A stretch of DNA of 57,234 nt from an uncultured Actinomycetes bacterium (lineage in GTDB: Bacteria > Actinomycetota > Actinomycetes > Nanopelagicales > Nanopelagicaceae). The notes under the pieces were generated by a model. That model saw nothing but the letters and a program-made list of their open reading frames with translations. It was not told where the DNA came from and ran no database searches. The first letter of the stretch is position 1. Every line of letters starts with the position of its first letter. The stretch spans positions 1 through 57,234 of the forward strand of contig CAIRHO010000040.1 of the NCBI GenBank assembly GCA_903878415.1, written 5' to 3'. Positions 25,556-35,132 of the stretch are shown in pieces. The position numbers were made by a program, and so were the translations under genes.

Positions 25556-26926
25556 ATGAGTGCATGGTCAAGTAACGCAAAATTTGTTAGTGGCGAGTTA
25601 GAGATTGCGAGCTGCGCAGTTTCCGCTTTAGCTAAGGAATTTGGTACACCTTTATTTGTAGTAGATGAAGCAGATTTTTATGCTCGTGCAAAAGCTTGGC
25701 AGAGTGCACTAAGTAACGGCTTCGGAGAAAACGCTGGAAATGTTTACTATGCGGCTAAAGCATTTATCTCGGTAGAGATTGCAAAGTGGGTAAATGAAGT
25801 TGGCATTGGGCTAGATGTATGTACCGGCGGGGAGCTTGAAGTAGCGCTTGCGGCAGGTTTCCCTACTTCCAAAATTGAACTTCATGGAAATAATAAATCT
25901 GAAGCTGAAATCGCAAAAGCTATTGAAGTAGGAGTAGCAACTATCGTGGTTGATTCACTGCAAGAATTAGCTCGAGTTTCGAAATTGGCCAAAGCTTCGA
26001 ATAAAGTGCAAGCCATTCTGCTTCGACTAACCCCTGGCGTAGAAGCCCACACACATGAATCGATTTCAACTGCTCACGAAGATGTGAAATTTGGATTCTC
26101 AATTGCAAGTGGTGCCGCTTGGAACGCAGTTGTTGCCGCCAGAAGTGGCGCAAATCTTAAATTGAACGGGTTCCATTGTCATATAGGTTCTCAAATTTTC
26201 AAGAGCGAAGGTTTTGAACTCGCAGCTGATCGATTAATTTCGTTATTAGCAAAATACCGCGATGAGTTTAACGAAGAGTTACCTGAGTTAGATCTTGGTG
26301 GCGGTTATGGAATTGCTTATCTAGAGAATGAAGTAACGCTTAATCCAAACGAAACGATGATGCTTTTAGCTAACGTTGTAACTAATTCTTGCGTAGCAAA
26401 CAAATTAAGAGTTCCACGAATTTCAATCGAACCTGGTCGTGCAATTGTTGGTCCAACAACCGCAACTATTTATGAAGTTGGCACTACTAAAGAAGTTAGA
26501 TTAGAAAATGGTGAAGTGCGTTGGTATGTCTCGGTTGATGGTGGTATGAGTGACAATATTCGTCCAGCTTTATACGGAGCCGAGTACAGCGTTGCTCTTG
26601 CAAATCGTAATTCAACAGCTTCGCTAAGAAATTCACGAGTTGTTGGGAAGCATTGCGAAACTGGCGATATCTTGATCCGAGAAGTTAAGTTGGCTAGCGA
26701 TATCGAGCCCGGGGATTTATTAGCTATTCCAGCAACCGGTGCATACGGTCGAAGTATGGCGAGCAATTACAACCATATGGTGCGACCAGCTGTGATTTCG
26801 GTTATCAATGGAACGGCGCGCACCATCCTTCGTCGTGAAACTGCAGTCGACCTTCTAGCCTTAGATATTGAAGAAAGTGCGCGTACGATGCCAGGCGCAA
26901 CCAAGGACGAGAGGCGCGATAAGTAA
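25556..26926 (+). CDS. lysA: Diaminopimelate decarboxylase
   Basis: Converts meso-diaminopimelate to lysine with pyridoxal phosphate. In the 456 residues the PLP lysine is in YYAAKAF, with HCHIGSQ, the phosphate loop DLGGGYGIAY and EPGRAIVG; the C-terminal beta domain holds the second active-site face (KHCETGDIL, with the catalytic Cys). Its ATG lies two bases after the argS stop and its TAA overlaps the hom ATG. Confidence 0.95.
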   Translation: MSAWSSNAKFVSGELEIASCAVSALAKEFGTPLFVVDEADFYARAKAWQSALSNGFGENAGNVYYAAKAFISVEIAKWVNEVGIGLDVCTGGELEVALAAGFPTSKIELHGNNKSEAEIAKAIEVGVATIVVDSLQELARVSKLAKASNKVQAILLRLTPGVEAHTHESISTAHEDVKFGFSIASGAAWNAVVAARSGANLKLNGFHCHIGSQIFKSEGFELAADRLISLLAKYRDEFNEELPELDLGGGYGIAYLENEVTLNPNETMMLLANVVTNSCVANKLRVPRISIEPGRAIVGPTTATIYEVGTTKEVRLENGEVRWYVSVDGGMSDNIRPALYGAEYSVALANRNSTASLRNSRVVGKHCETGDILIREVKLASDIEPGDLLAIPATGAYGRSMASNYNHMVRPAVISVINGTARTILRRETAVDLLALDIEESARTMPGATKDERRDK

Positions 26927-28212
26927 TGAAAACACTACAAATCGGCATGCTCGGGTGTGGCAATGTTGGAGCTGAAGTTGCACGGTTATTAACTTCTGAT
27001 TCTGGAGATTTTAAAGAACGCGCTGGCGCAGAATTGGAACTTGTTAAAATCGCAGTAAAAGATATGGAAAAGGCTCGCCCTGGAATTGCTAAAAAATTAT
27101 TAACTAGCGATGCAGATTCCATAGTTAACGATGCTGATATCGAAATCATAATCGAAGTTATGGGTGGAATTGAGCCTGCTCGTAAATTATTGCTTACTGC
27201 AATGAAGAATGGAAAATCTGTAATTACTGCAAATAAAGCGCTTTTAGCTAAACATGGTGCCGAACTTTATGAAGCAGCTAGCGCTAACGGCGTTGATCTT
27301 TATTACGAGGCATCAGTCGGTGGCGCGATTCCAATCTTGCGCCCACTTCGGGATTCCATTGTAGGTGACCATGTAACTCGCATCATGGGAATTGTAAACG
27401 GAACTACAAATTACATTCTTACTAAAATGGATGAAGATGGTTCGGCTTTTGCAAATGTATTAAAAGAAGCTCAAGCACTTGGTTACGCCGAAACTGATCC
27501 AACAGCCGACGTGGAAGGCCATGATGCTGCTGCAAAAGCTGCAATTCTCGCTGGCCTAGCATTTCATTCTCGAGTCAGCGTCGACGATGTTTTCTGCGAA
27601 GGAATTTCGGGAATTACCGCAACCGATGTTTCGGTGGCTAAAGCAATCGATCATGTAATTAAATTATTGGCAATTGCGGAATTAACTTCTGATAATAAAA
27701 TTTCGGTAAGAGTCCACCCAACGCTGATTCCCCGCTCACATCCATTGGCATCAGTTAGAAATGCATTTAACGCAGTATTTGTGGAAGCGCAATCTGCTGG
27801 CGAACTAATGTTTTATGGTCGGGGAGCGGGTGGCGAACCGACTGCTTCGGCAATTCTTGGTGATTTAATCGCAGTAGCTCGCCATAAATCTGGTGGCTCG
27901 CTGGGGGCGGGCGAAAGCGCTTACGCGGATTTAGAAATTGCCGCTATTAGCAGTGTAAAAACTCGCTATTTGATTAGGTTAAATGTGACAGATCGACCTG
28001 GCGTACTTGCAACTGTGGCGCAGATTTTTGCTTCCCATAACGTCTCCATCCAAACTGTTCGGCAATCTGGTCGGGGCGAAGATGCAGAGTTAATTGTAAT
28101 GACACATGGCGCTAGTGATGCTGCGCTATCTGCGACCGTAACAGAATTAGCTGCACATGATGTTGTTAAGAGCGTCGAAAGTGTAATTAGAGTTGAAGGC
28201 GCTGCATCTTGA
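26926..28212 (+). CDS. hom: Homoserine dehydrogenase
   Basis: Reduces aspartate semialdehyde to homoserine, the branch point to threonine and methionine. The 428 residues show the Rossmann motif [15 protein letters not shown], the [13 protein letters not shown] and [10 protein letters not shown] segments, [14 protein letters not shown] and [21 protein letters not shown], with a C-terminal ACT domain (about 350-425, [17 protein letters not shown]) that usually gives threonine feedback control. One-base overlap with lysA and four-base overlap with thrC. Confidence 0.95.
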   Translation: MKTLQIGMLGCGNVGAEVARLLTSDSGDFKERAGAELELVKIAVKDMEKARPGIAKKLLTSDADSIVNDADIEIIIEVMGGIEPARKLLLTAMKNGKSVITANKALLAKHGAELYEAASANGVDLYYEASVGGAIPILRPLRDSIVGDHVTRIMGIVNGTTNYILTKMDEDGSAFANVLKEAQALGYAETDPTADVEGHDAAAKAAILAGLAFHSRVSVDDVFCEGISGITATDVSVAKAIDHVIKLLAIAELTSDNKISVRVHPTLIPRSHPLASVRNAFNAVFVEAQSAGELMFYGRGAGGEPTASAILGDLIAVARHKSGGSLGAGESAYADLEIAAISSVKTRYLIRLNVTDRPGVLATVAQIFASHNVSIQTVRQSGRGEDAELIVMTHGASDAALSATVTELAAHDVVKSVESVIRVEGAAS

Positions 28213-29270
28213 GCGCACATCAATGGCGCGGTGTAATTGCGGAGTATCGCGATCGGCTTCCGGTCTCTAGCGCAACTCCAATAATTTCATTATGTGAGGG
28301 CGGCACTCCACTTGTGCATGCTGAAACAATTTCAAAGATGTTAAATAATGACGTTTGGTTGAAGTACGAAGGTGCAAATCCAACGGGATCGTTTAAAGAT
28401 CGTGGCATGACTATGGCGATTTCAAAAGCTGCGGAAGCTGGTTCAAAAGCAGTTATCTGTGCATCAACTGGAAATACCAGCGCATCTGCAGCCGCTTATG
28501 CAACTAAAGCGGGAATGCGACCCGTAGTTCTAGTTCCGCAAGGAAAAATTGCAATGGGAAAATTAGCCCAAGCAATTGCACATGGTGCGAAATTGTTACA
28601 AGTAGATGGCAACTTTGATGATTGTTTAACTTTAGCTCGCGAACTTTCGGATAGATATCCAGTTGCACTAGTTAACTCAGTCAACCCATTTCGAATCGAG
28701 GGCCAGAAGACTGCATCCTTCGAAATTATTGATGCGCTTGGCTTTGCACCAGATCTGCATGTTCTCCCAGTTGGCAATGCTGGAAATATCACCGCATATT
28801 GGAAGGGCTATAACGAATATTTCAACGACGGTATTGCTAAACATTTGCCGCAGATGTGGGGATTCCAAGCTGCTGGAGCTTCGCCTATTGTGCTTAATAA
28901 AGTAGTTTCAAATCCCGAGACAATTGCAACCGCAATTCGAATTGGAAACCCAGCCTCTTGGAAAGAAGCAGTTGCCGCACGTGATGAATCTGGTGGCTTA
29001 ATTGATTCAGTTACCGATGATGAGATTTTGAGCGCATACCGTTTGGTTGCAGATAAAGAAGGGCTATTTGTGGAACCTTCTTCTGCTGCTGGTATTGCTG
29101 GCTTAATAAAGAAGAAGAGCGAAGGCAATTTGCCAACCGGTAAGAAGATCGTAATCACAGTGACTGGTAATGGTTTAAAGGATGTGCAATGGGTGCTTGA
29201 TGGCGCTGCTGCACCTATCGTAGTGTCGGTGGATGTAGATCGAGCTGCACATGAGATTGGGTTGGCATAA
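28209..29270 (+). CDS. thrC: Threonine synthase
   Basis: PLP enzyme that makes threonine from O-phosphohomoserine. The 353 residues have the PLP lysine in [24 protein letters not shown], and the glycine-rich phosphate loop PVGNAGNI. The size fits the short bacterial class. It starts with TTG overlapping the hom stop (TTGA), so translation is coupled. Confidence 0.95.
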   Translation: MSAHQWRGVIAEYRDRLPVSSATPIISLCEGGTPLVHAETISKMLNNDVWLKYEGANPTGSFKDRGMTMAISKAAEAGSKAVICASTGNTSASAAAYATKAGMRPVVLVPQGKIAMGKLAQAIAHGAKLLQVDGNFDDCLTLARELSDRYPVALVNSVNPFRIEGQKTASFEIIDALGFAPDLHVLPVGNAGNITAYWKGYNEYFNDGIAKHLPQMWGFQAAGASPIVLNKVVSNPETIATAIRIGNPASWKEAVAARDESGGLIDSVTDDEILSAYRLVADKEGLFVEPSSAAGIAGLIKKKSEGNLPTGKKIVITVTGNGLKDVQWVLDGAAAPIVVSVDVDRAAHEIGLA

Positions 29271-29272
29271 CT

Positions 29273-30223
29273 ATGTCGCGCAGAGGTTTTCGAGATCCAC
29301 TAACTTATAAAGCAACTCCAGTACAAGTAAGCGTTCCTGCATCTTCAGCAAACTTAGGACCAGGATTTGATTCGCTCGGTTTAGCTTTAGAGCTGCGCGA
29401 CCAATATGTAGCGCAAATTCTCGATGAGGAAATTTTTGATATTGATGTAACTGGTGAAGGTGCCGCAGAAGTTCCTCGTGATGCCAAGAATTTAGTCATC
29501 AAAGCTATGACAAAAGGTTTTGAATTCATGGGTGGAAAGCCGCGTGGTATTGCACTTCGCGCACTAAATGAAATTCCGCATGGGCGTGGACTTGGTTCTT
29601 CAGCTGGCGCAATTGTCGGTGGACTCTCGCTCGCACGAGGATTAGTTTTATCGGGAACGCAATTGATGAGCGATGAAGATTTAATTGCACTTGCCACAGA
29701 TTTAGAAGGGCACCCAGATAACGTTGCGGCTGCACTTTTGGGCGGCGCAACAATTGCGTGGATGGAAGATCGTGCCTCAGTCCCAACTGGTTGCGCCGTA
29801 AAACTTGAGGTAAGCGTTGCTATAAAGGCGCTGGTCCTGGTGCCAAGTACGCACCTTGCAACTGCTAAAGCTAGAAGGTTATTACCCGAGAGTGTTTCAC
29901 ATAAAGATGCGACCATTAATTCGGCGCGGGCTGCGTTATTAGTTCATTCGTTAACACTTCGCCCAGATTTATTATTTCAAGCTACCGAAGATCACATCCA
30001 TCAAAGTTTCCGAAGAGAAGCGATGCCTAAATCTTTTGACCTGCTAACTAAACTTCGTGCCGCCGGTGTTGCTGCGACAATTTCTGGAGCAGGCCCATCA
30101 TTGCTAGTACTACATACCGGTAACAAGTCAGAGCGAGATGAAATTGTGCGGGTTGCTGGAGCTGGATTTACGCCACATGATTTAGAAATTTCGGCTACCG
30201 GAGCAGAGTTAACTAGCGCTTAA
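29273..30223 (+). CDS. thrB: Homoserine kinase
   Basis: GHMP-family kinase of 316 residues phosphorylating homoserine. Motif 1 is VPASSANLGPGFDSLGLAL, motif 2 the ATP loop PHGRGLGSSAGAIVGGL, and motif 3 AATISGAGPSLLVL near the C-terminus. It starts two bases after thrC and ends the argS-thrB operon; the rho gene follows after 151 bases with its own promoter. Confidence 0.95.
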   Translation: MSRRGFRDPLTYKATPVQVSVPASSANLGPGFDSLGLALELRDQYVAQILDEEIFDIDVTGEGAAEVPRDAKNLVIKAMTKGFEFMGGKPRGIALRALNEIPHGRGLGSSAGAIVGGLSLARGLVLSGTQLMSDEDLIALATDLEGHPDNVAAALLGGATIAWMEDRASVPTGCAVKLEVSVAIKALVLVPSTHLATAKARRLLPESVSHKDATINSARAALLVHSLTLRPDLLFQATEDHIHQSFRREAMPKSFDLLTKLRAAGVAATISGAGPSLLVLHTGNKSERDEIVRVAGAGFTPHDLEISATGAELTSA

Positions 30224-30241
30224 TACGCTTATTTTTAGAAT

Positions 30242-30287
30242 TTGCCGACCCCGTGCTAGGGTTTACCTATCTAGTGACCGAGGGTCA
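30242..30287 (+). promoter_or_regulatory. Putative rho promoter and leader inverted repeats
   Basis: TTGCCG at 30242-30247 and TTTACCTAT around 30262-30270 give a plausible -35/-10 pair. A perfect repeat TGACC-GAG-GGTCA lies at 30275-30287, near the expected transcription start. A second possible stem CGAGG/CCTCG (30279-30283 with 30292-30296) uses some of the same bases, so the two cannot form together. Confidence 0.4.
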
Positions 30288-30374
30288 GTAACCTCGCAAT
30301 AGGCCACAGAATCTAAAACTTCTTAAAAATCCAATTTCCTTGCTGGTATTCAGCGGGTTACAAATAGAAATGAA

Positions 30375-32066
30375 ATGAGAATGGCAGAAACAACAAGCAC
30401 ACGAACTCGTAGAGAATCCGGCGAATTAGCCGCGATGTTACTTCCAGAGTTAAAGAAAGTTGCCGGCAACCTCGGGATCGATGGCGCTGCGAAAATGGCA
30501 AAGACTGAACTTGTGCAAGCAATCGGAGATTTACAAGCAGCAAATCGAGATGCAGCTAAGGCAGAGCGTGAAGCTCGTCGAGCCAGTCGAAATGCAAATC
30601 GTGAAAAGAAAAAAGGAAATTCAAATAAGCAACAGAGCAACAACAATGAATCAGTTGATCAAAATGACCAAGATGATGACTTGGATGGACAGGATGAAAA
30701 CTCTATGAATTCTGATGAAGATACTTCAAATGATCAAAATCCAAATGACCGTACCGGTGATGTAAACGAACGTACATTTGCATCCAATCGATCAGCAGGT
30801 TCACGTGATGGTGCGCGCGATTGGCAAAATCGAAATCGTGACCGTGGTCGCGGACGCGATCGCCATGATCGTGATCGCGGTACTCGCGGCGCTCGGAGCG
30901 AGCGTGAAATCGTGCTTACCGAAGATGACGTGCTGCTTCCAGTTGGCGGTTTACTAGATATTTTGGAAAGTTATGCATTCTTGCGTACCGGCGGATACTT
31001 ACCTGGTCCTAATGATGTTTATGTTTCGCTACAACAAGTACGTCGATACGGTTTGCGTAAAGGCGATGTAATTGCCGGGTCTGTGCGTCAACCTCTAGAA
31101 GGCGAACGCCGTGAGAAATTTAATGCTCTAGTAAAAATTGAAACTGTAAATGGAAATGATCCGGAGAGCTCAAAGGAGCGCGTTGAATTCTCTAAATTAG
31201 TTCCGTTATACCCACAAGAGCGGTTACGCCTCGAAACTGAACCTGGTGTGCTAACTACTAGAGTTATAGATTTAATTTGCCCAATTGGCAAAGGCCAACG
31301 TGGCTTAATTGTTTCGCCACCTAAAGCTGGTAAGACAATGGTCTTACAAGCAATTGCCAATGCAATTACAACCAATAATCCAGAGTGTCATTTGATGGTT
31401 GTACTAGTTGATGAACGTCCTGAAGAAGTAACTGATATGCAACGTTCGGTCAAAGGTGAAGTTATTGCCTCAACATTCGATCGTCCCGCCGATGATCACA
31501 CTACTGTCGCAGAGCTTGCAATTGAACGCGCAAAGCGTTTAGTCGAACTTGGCCATGATGTAGTTGTGTTGCTCGATTCGATTACTCGTTTAGGTCGTGC
31601 ATATAACATCGCTGCCCCAGCATCTGGCCGAATTCTTTCTGGCGGTGTTGATTCAGCTGCGTTATATCCACCAAAGAAGTTTTTTGGCGCCGCGCGAAAT
31701 ATCGAAGATGGCGGATCGCTGACTATTCTTGCAACAGCGCTTGTTGAAACTGGTTCGAAAATGGATGAAGTTATTTTCGAAGAGTTCAAAGGCACTGGAA
31801 ATATGGAACTTAAATTAGATCGCCGCTTTGCAGATAAGCGAATTTTCCCAGCGGTTGATGTTGATGCCTCAGGTACTCGTAAAGAAGAAATTCTGATGGG
31901 AACTGAAGAACTCAATATCGTATGGAAATTACGGCGCGTGCTACACGCCCTTGATTCACAACAGGCGCTCGAACTTCTCCTAGAGAAGATGAAGGGCACC
32001 AAATCGAACGTGGAATTCTTGATGCAGATCCAAAAAACCACGGTTGGACCAACTTCCGAGGTCTAG
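30375..32066 (+). CDS. rho: Transcription termination factor Rho
   Basis: Hexameric RNA helicase of 563 residues. The N-terminal helical RNA-binding region (about 1-75) is followed by a long insertion of about 100 residues: first Asn/Asp-rich, then Arg/Asp/Gly-rich ([14 protein letters not shown]), the kind of low-complexity insert known in actinobacterial Rho. The cold-shock RNA-binding domain (about 185-260) and ATPase core follow, with Walker A PKAGKT near 316 and [16 protein letters not shown] second ATG (30381) lies just after the first. All catalytic motifs are intact. Confidence 0.95.
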   Translation: MRMAETTSTRTRRESGELAAMLLPELKKVAGNLGIDGAAKMAKTELVQAIGDLQAANRDAAKAEREARRASRNANREKKKGNSNKQQSNNNESVDQNDQDDDLDGQDENSMNSDEDTSNDQNPNDRTGDVNERTFASNRSAGSRDGARDWQNRNRDRGRGRDRHDRDRGTRGARSEREIVLTEDDVLLPVGGLLDILESYAFLRTGGYLPGPNDVYVSLQQVRRYGLRKGDVIAGSVRQPLEGERREKFNALVKIETVNGNDPESSKERVEFSKLVPLYPQERLRLETEPGVLTTRVIDLICPIGKGQRGLIVSPPKAGKTMVLQAIANAITTNNPECHLMVVLVDERPEEVTDMQRSVKGEVIASTFDRPADDHTTVAELAIERAKRLVELGHDVVVLLDSITRLGRAYNIAAPASGRILSGGVDSAALYPPKKFFGAARNIEDGGSLTILATALVETGSKMDEVIFEEFKGTGNMELKLDRRFADKRIFPAVDVDASGTRKEEILMGTEELNIVWKLRRVLHALDSQQALELLLEKMKGTKSNVEFLMQIQKTTVGPTSEV

Positions 32067-32110
32067 TAAAGTAGCAACCTGTTTGAAACCTGATCGATCG
32101 GACTGGTTCA

Positions 32111-32135
32111 CATAAAGCGCGAAGTGCGGTTTATG
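32111..32135 (+). other. Hairpin between rho and rpmE
   Basis: CATAAA pairs with TTTATG and an inner CGC with GCG around GAAGT, interrupted by one G-G mismatch. No T-run follows. Position in the rpmE leader suggests a possible regulatory or processing element; evidence is weak. Confidence 0.3.
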
Positions 32136-32170
32136 ACCCAGCCACTACAACCGAAAGCAAGAGGCTAGAG

Positions 32171-32395
32171 ATGAAACCCGAGATCCACCCACAATATGCA
32201 GAAACCAAAGTAAGTTGCGGTTGCGGCGAGACTTTTACCACTCGCTCTACTGTTGCTAGCGGTTCGGTATTCGTTGAAGTTTGTTCCGTCTGCCATCCGT
32301 TCTATACCGGCAAGCAGAGAATTCTTGATACTGGTGGACGCGTTGCTAAATTCGAAGAGCGTTTCAACAAAGGTCCAAAGCAAGATAAAAAGTAG
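32171..32395 (+). CDS. rpmE: 50S ribosomal protein L31 (zinc-binding form)
   Basis: The 74-residue protein is the C-plus type of L31: CGCGE and [10 protein letters not shown] give the four zinc cysteines, unlike the zinc-free paralogue made under zinc starvation. The start follows an AGAGGCTAGAG region. It lies between rho and prfA as in mycobacteria and is followed by a strong terminator. Confidence 0.96.
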   Translation: MKPEIHPQYAETKVSCGCGETFTTRSTVASGSVFVEVCSVCHPFYTGKQRILDTGGRVAKFEERFNKGPKQDKK

Positions 32396-32403
32396 CTTTC
32401 TTA

Positions 32404-32447
32404 AAAAGGCCGTTGCTACCCAATTTGGGGTAGCGCGGCCTTTTTAT
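32404..32447 (+). terminator. Rho-independent terminator after rpmE
   Basis: An outer GGCC/GGCC pairing and an inner GCTACCC/GGGGTAGC stem around AATTT are followed by TTTTTATTTT. It separates rpmE from the prfA group. Confidence 0.9.
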
Positions 32448-32482
32448 TTTATAAATTTTTCTATTTAACATAGGAGGCGAAG

Positions 32483-33580
32483 ATGAGTAAAGATAAAGAG
32501 CTCGTGCGCTTCGCATCCATGCCCGAAATTTTAAAAGAATATGAAACTTTGGAAGCTGCAATGGCTGATCCATCAATTCACTCTGATCAAGGTAAAGCGC
32601 GCCAACTTGGAAAACGTTACGCCCAACTCGGTCCAGTAATTGCTGGCTACCGTGCCTGGAAGAGCGCCGAGGATGATTTAGCTGCTGCTAAAGAATTAGT
32701 GGATGTTGATCCAGATTTTGCGAAAGAAATCCCCGCACTGCAATTAACATGTGATGAAACTGCAACTACTTTAGAAGAGTTATTACTGCCGCGTGATCCA
32801 AATGATGATCGTGATGTAATTATGGAAATCAAAGCTGGGGCCGGCGGCGATGAATCAGCGCTATTTGCAGGCGACTTAATGAGAATGTATATGCGTTACG
32901 CCGAAAAGCAAGGTTGGAAAACGGAGATTATCGATGTAACTGAAAGTGATTTAGGCGGCTATAAAGATATCTCGGTTGCGATTAAAAGCCGAGGTACTGC
33001 TGAGCCAGGTAAAACTCCATATGCGAAATTAAAGTTTGAAGGCGGCGTGCATCGCGTTCAACGTGTTCCAGAAACGGAATCGCAAGGCCGGATTCATACT
33101 TCTGCTGCGGGAGTTTTAGTGCTTCCAGAAGCTGAAGAAATCGATGTGCAATTAAATTTAAATGATATTCGAGTTGATGTTTATCGCTCTTCTGGCCCTG
33201 GTGGTCAGAGCGTTAACACCACCGACTCGGCAGTGCGCTTAACTCATGAACCGACCGGGATTGTAGTTTCGTGTCAGAACGAGAAGAGCCAACTTCAAAA
33301 TAAAGAGTCAGCAATGCGTATTTTACGAGCTCGCATACTTGCAGCAGCGCAAGAAGAGGCAGATCGAATTGCATCTGCAACTCGGAAATCTCAAGTTAGA
33401 ACTGTTGATCGTAGCGAACGAATTCGCACCTATAACTTTCCCGAAAATCGCTTAAGTGATCATCGAGTAAATTACAAAGCAAATAACTTAGATGCTGTAT
33501 TAAATGGCGAATTAGATCCAGTGATTCAAGCGTTACTCGATGCAGATAAGGCAGAGAAACTTTCTTCTGCTGAGGCATAA
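32483..33580 (+). CDS. prfA: Peptide chain release factor 1
   Basis: RF1 reads UAA and UAG. The 365-residue protein carries the PET tripeptide ([14 protein letters not shown]) instead of the RF2 SPF, and the GGQ in [26 protein letters not shown] lies 6 bases before the ATG. Its methyltransferase partner gene prmC starts 12 bases downstream. Confidence 0.96.
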   Translation: MSKDKELVRFASMPEILKEYETLEAAMADPSIHSDQGKARQLGKRYAQLGPVIAGYRAWKSAEDDLAAAKELVDVDPDFAKEIPALQLTCDETATTLEELLLPRDPNDDRDVIMEIKAGAGGDESALFAGDLMRMYMRYAEKQGWKTEIIDVTESDLGGYKDISVAIKSRGTAEPGKTPYAKLKFEGGVHRVQRVPETESQGRIHTSAAGVLVLPEAEEIDVQLNLNDIRVDVYRSSGPGGQSVNTTDSAVRLTHEPTGIVVSCQNEKSQLQNKESAMRILRARILAAAQEEADRIASATRKSQVRTVDRSERIRTYNFPENRLSDHRVNYKANNLDAVLNGELDPVIQALLDADKAEKLSSAEA

Positions 33581-33592
33581 GAAGGCTTAAAG

Positions 33593-34453
33593 ATGTTAGT
33601 TCGCGAAATTCTAGATCAAGCAAAGTCACAATTTAAAGAGCGTGAAATCTCCGAGGTTGATGCCGAAATTTTATTGGCACACTTGCTCGACACTGACCGC
33701 ATGCAATTGCACGCCAAAGAAATTGATCTAGATAGCGCACAGCTATTGCAACTCGAGGAATCTCTTAATGACTTAATTACGGCACGTTTAAGTGGCACTC
33801 CAACTCAATATCTATTGGGCTATGCACCATTTCGTTACCTTTTATTCGATGTCGGCCCCGGCGTACTAATTCCACGTCCAGAAACGGAATTACTCGTTGA
33901 TGCTGCGCTAGTTGAGATAAAACGAGCCCATAGCGAAAGTGCACGTGCAGTTAGCGTTGTTGATTTAGGTGCGGGAACTGGTGCAATTGCTATTTCAGTT
34001 GCTTTCGAAGCCGATCGCCACAAGTTGCCGGTAACCGTTGTCGCAGTTGAGCGAGAACTAGCAGCATGCGAGTGGCTCCGTAAGAACATTCAAAAACACG
34101 ACGTAGAAGTTCGAGTTATCGAAAGTTCTGTGGAAAGCGCTTTAATCGACGTTAAATGCGATCTCGTTATTGCAAATCCACCTTATATCCCAGCTGATAC
34201 GCCACTACCAGCGAATGTAATTAATTTTGAGCCGCACTCAGCTCTAATTGGTGGAGTTACTGGGATCGAAGTCCCAACAGAGTTCATTGCTGCTGCGCGC
34301 AGAATTCTTAAGTCTGGTGGTCTGTTCTTAATTGAACATTTTGAAACTCAAGGCACCCTAATAGCGCAACTCTTAAGCAACGGATTTAACGAAATCGAGT
34401 TGCATAATGATTTAAATAATCGACCGCGCTGGACCAGCGCGCGGAAGTTGTAG
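33593..34453 (+). CDS. prmC: Release factor glutamine methyltransferase
   Basis: Methylates the GGQ glutamine of release factors. The 286 residues have a helical N-terminal domain, the SAM loop DLGAGTGAIAIS and the catalytic NPPYIP motif; the PRPETELLV segment before the methyltransferase domain is typical. It is in an operon with prfA. Confidence 0.94.
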   Translation: MLVREILDQAKSQFKEREISEVDAEILLAHLLDTDRMQLHAKEIDLDSAQLLQLEESLNDLITARLSGTPTQYLLGYAPFRYLLFDVGPGVLIPRPETELLVDAALVEIKRAHSESARAVSVVDLGAGTGAIAISVAFEADRHKLPVTVVAVERELAACEWLRKNIQKHDVEVRVIESSVESALIDVKCDLVIANPPYIPADTPLPANVINFEPHSALIGGVTGIEVPTEFIAAARRILKSGGLFLIEHFETQGTLIAQLLSNGFNEIELHNDLNNRPRWTSARKL

Positions 34454-34465
34454 GAAAGTTTCGTC

Positions 34466-35122
34466 ATGGCACAAAAATTTGAAATCAAACAGGGTCCACG
34501 TGCAAAACTCACGCCAGTGATCACAAAGTGTGTTGAGTTAATGCGCGATGGCAAAGTTCTAGTTATGCCTCTTGAAAATGGTTATGTATTTGTCTGCGAT
34601 GCTTTTAACCACGCTGCAGTGCAACGAATTCATATTTTGCGGGGCGATGAAGATGGCGTGGCTTGCCAAGTATTAGTTGGTAGCTCATTAGTTGCGGCTG
34701 GCATCACAATTGATTTTGATGCGGAGGCTAAGAAGTTTGCCGAGAAATTTTGGCCGGGCTTATTGACGCTAAATCTGCCAGTACAACGCGGCATTACCTG
34801 GAATTTAGGCGACAATCGAACTTTAGATTTAGTTTCAGTGCGGGTTCCAAGCAGTAAATTTGCACTTGACCTAGCAAAAAGTTATGGCCCGTTGGCAATT
34901 GGTAGCGCCGCTCGGATAGGAATGCCGCCAACGCGAGAGACACTTTTTGTGCCTGCGTTAGATTCCGATATTGGCGCAACCATTGAATTTGGCGAACTAC
35001 CAGTTGGCGCCCCTACTACAGTGCTTACTATCGCTAATAACGAGGTAAAACTCGACCGAATCGGTGCGATATCACTCAAAGAATTGAAGTCTGTCAACAA
35101 AAATATCGTAATAACGCCGTAG
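34466..35122 (+). CDS. Diverged Sua5/YciO/YrdC family protein
   Basis: In actinobacteria the gene after prmC normally encodes a TsaC/Sua5-like threonylcarbamoyl-AMP synthase for t6A in tRNA. The fold is still visible in this 218-residue protein (KVLVMPLENGY, FWPGLLTLNLP, VRVPSSKFALDLAKSYGPLAIGSA), but the signature residues are gone: the usual PTETVYGL reads PLENGYVF, the KxR region reads ILRGDED, and the usual SAN reads SAA. Either the protein is inactive for the known reaction or it has another role. The frame is open and full length, so it is not a pseudogene by sequence. Confidence 0.75.
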   Translation: MAQKFEIKQGPRAKLTPVITKCVELMRDGKVLVMPLENGYVFVCDAFNHAAVQRIHILRGDEDGVACQVLVGSSLVAAGITIDFDAEAKKFAEKFWPGLLTLNLPVQRGITWNLGDNRTLDLVSVRVPSSKFALDLAKSYGPLAIGSAARIGMPPTRETLFVPALDSDIGATIEFGELPVGAPTTVLTIANNEVKLDRIGAISLKELKSVNKNIVITP

Positions 35123-35125
35123 GCT
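35120..35125 (+). promoter_or_regulatory. -10 element of glyA, leaderless
   Basis: TAGGCT overlaps the stop codon of the preceding gene and ends 7 nt before the glyA ATG. Confidence 0.5.
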
Positions 35126-35132
35126 TTCGCGC

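Noticed and set aside
29305-29916. 203-residue minus-strand frame inside thrB
   Set aside because: It lies wholly opposite a conserved homoserine kinase and has no domain or promoter.
31496-32041. 181-residue minus-strand frame inside rho
   Set aside because: Antisense of the conserved Rho ATPase core; composition follows the coding strand.
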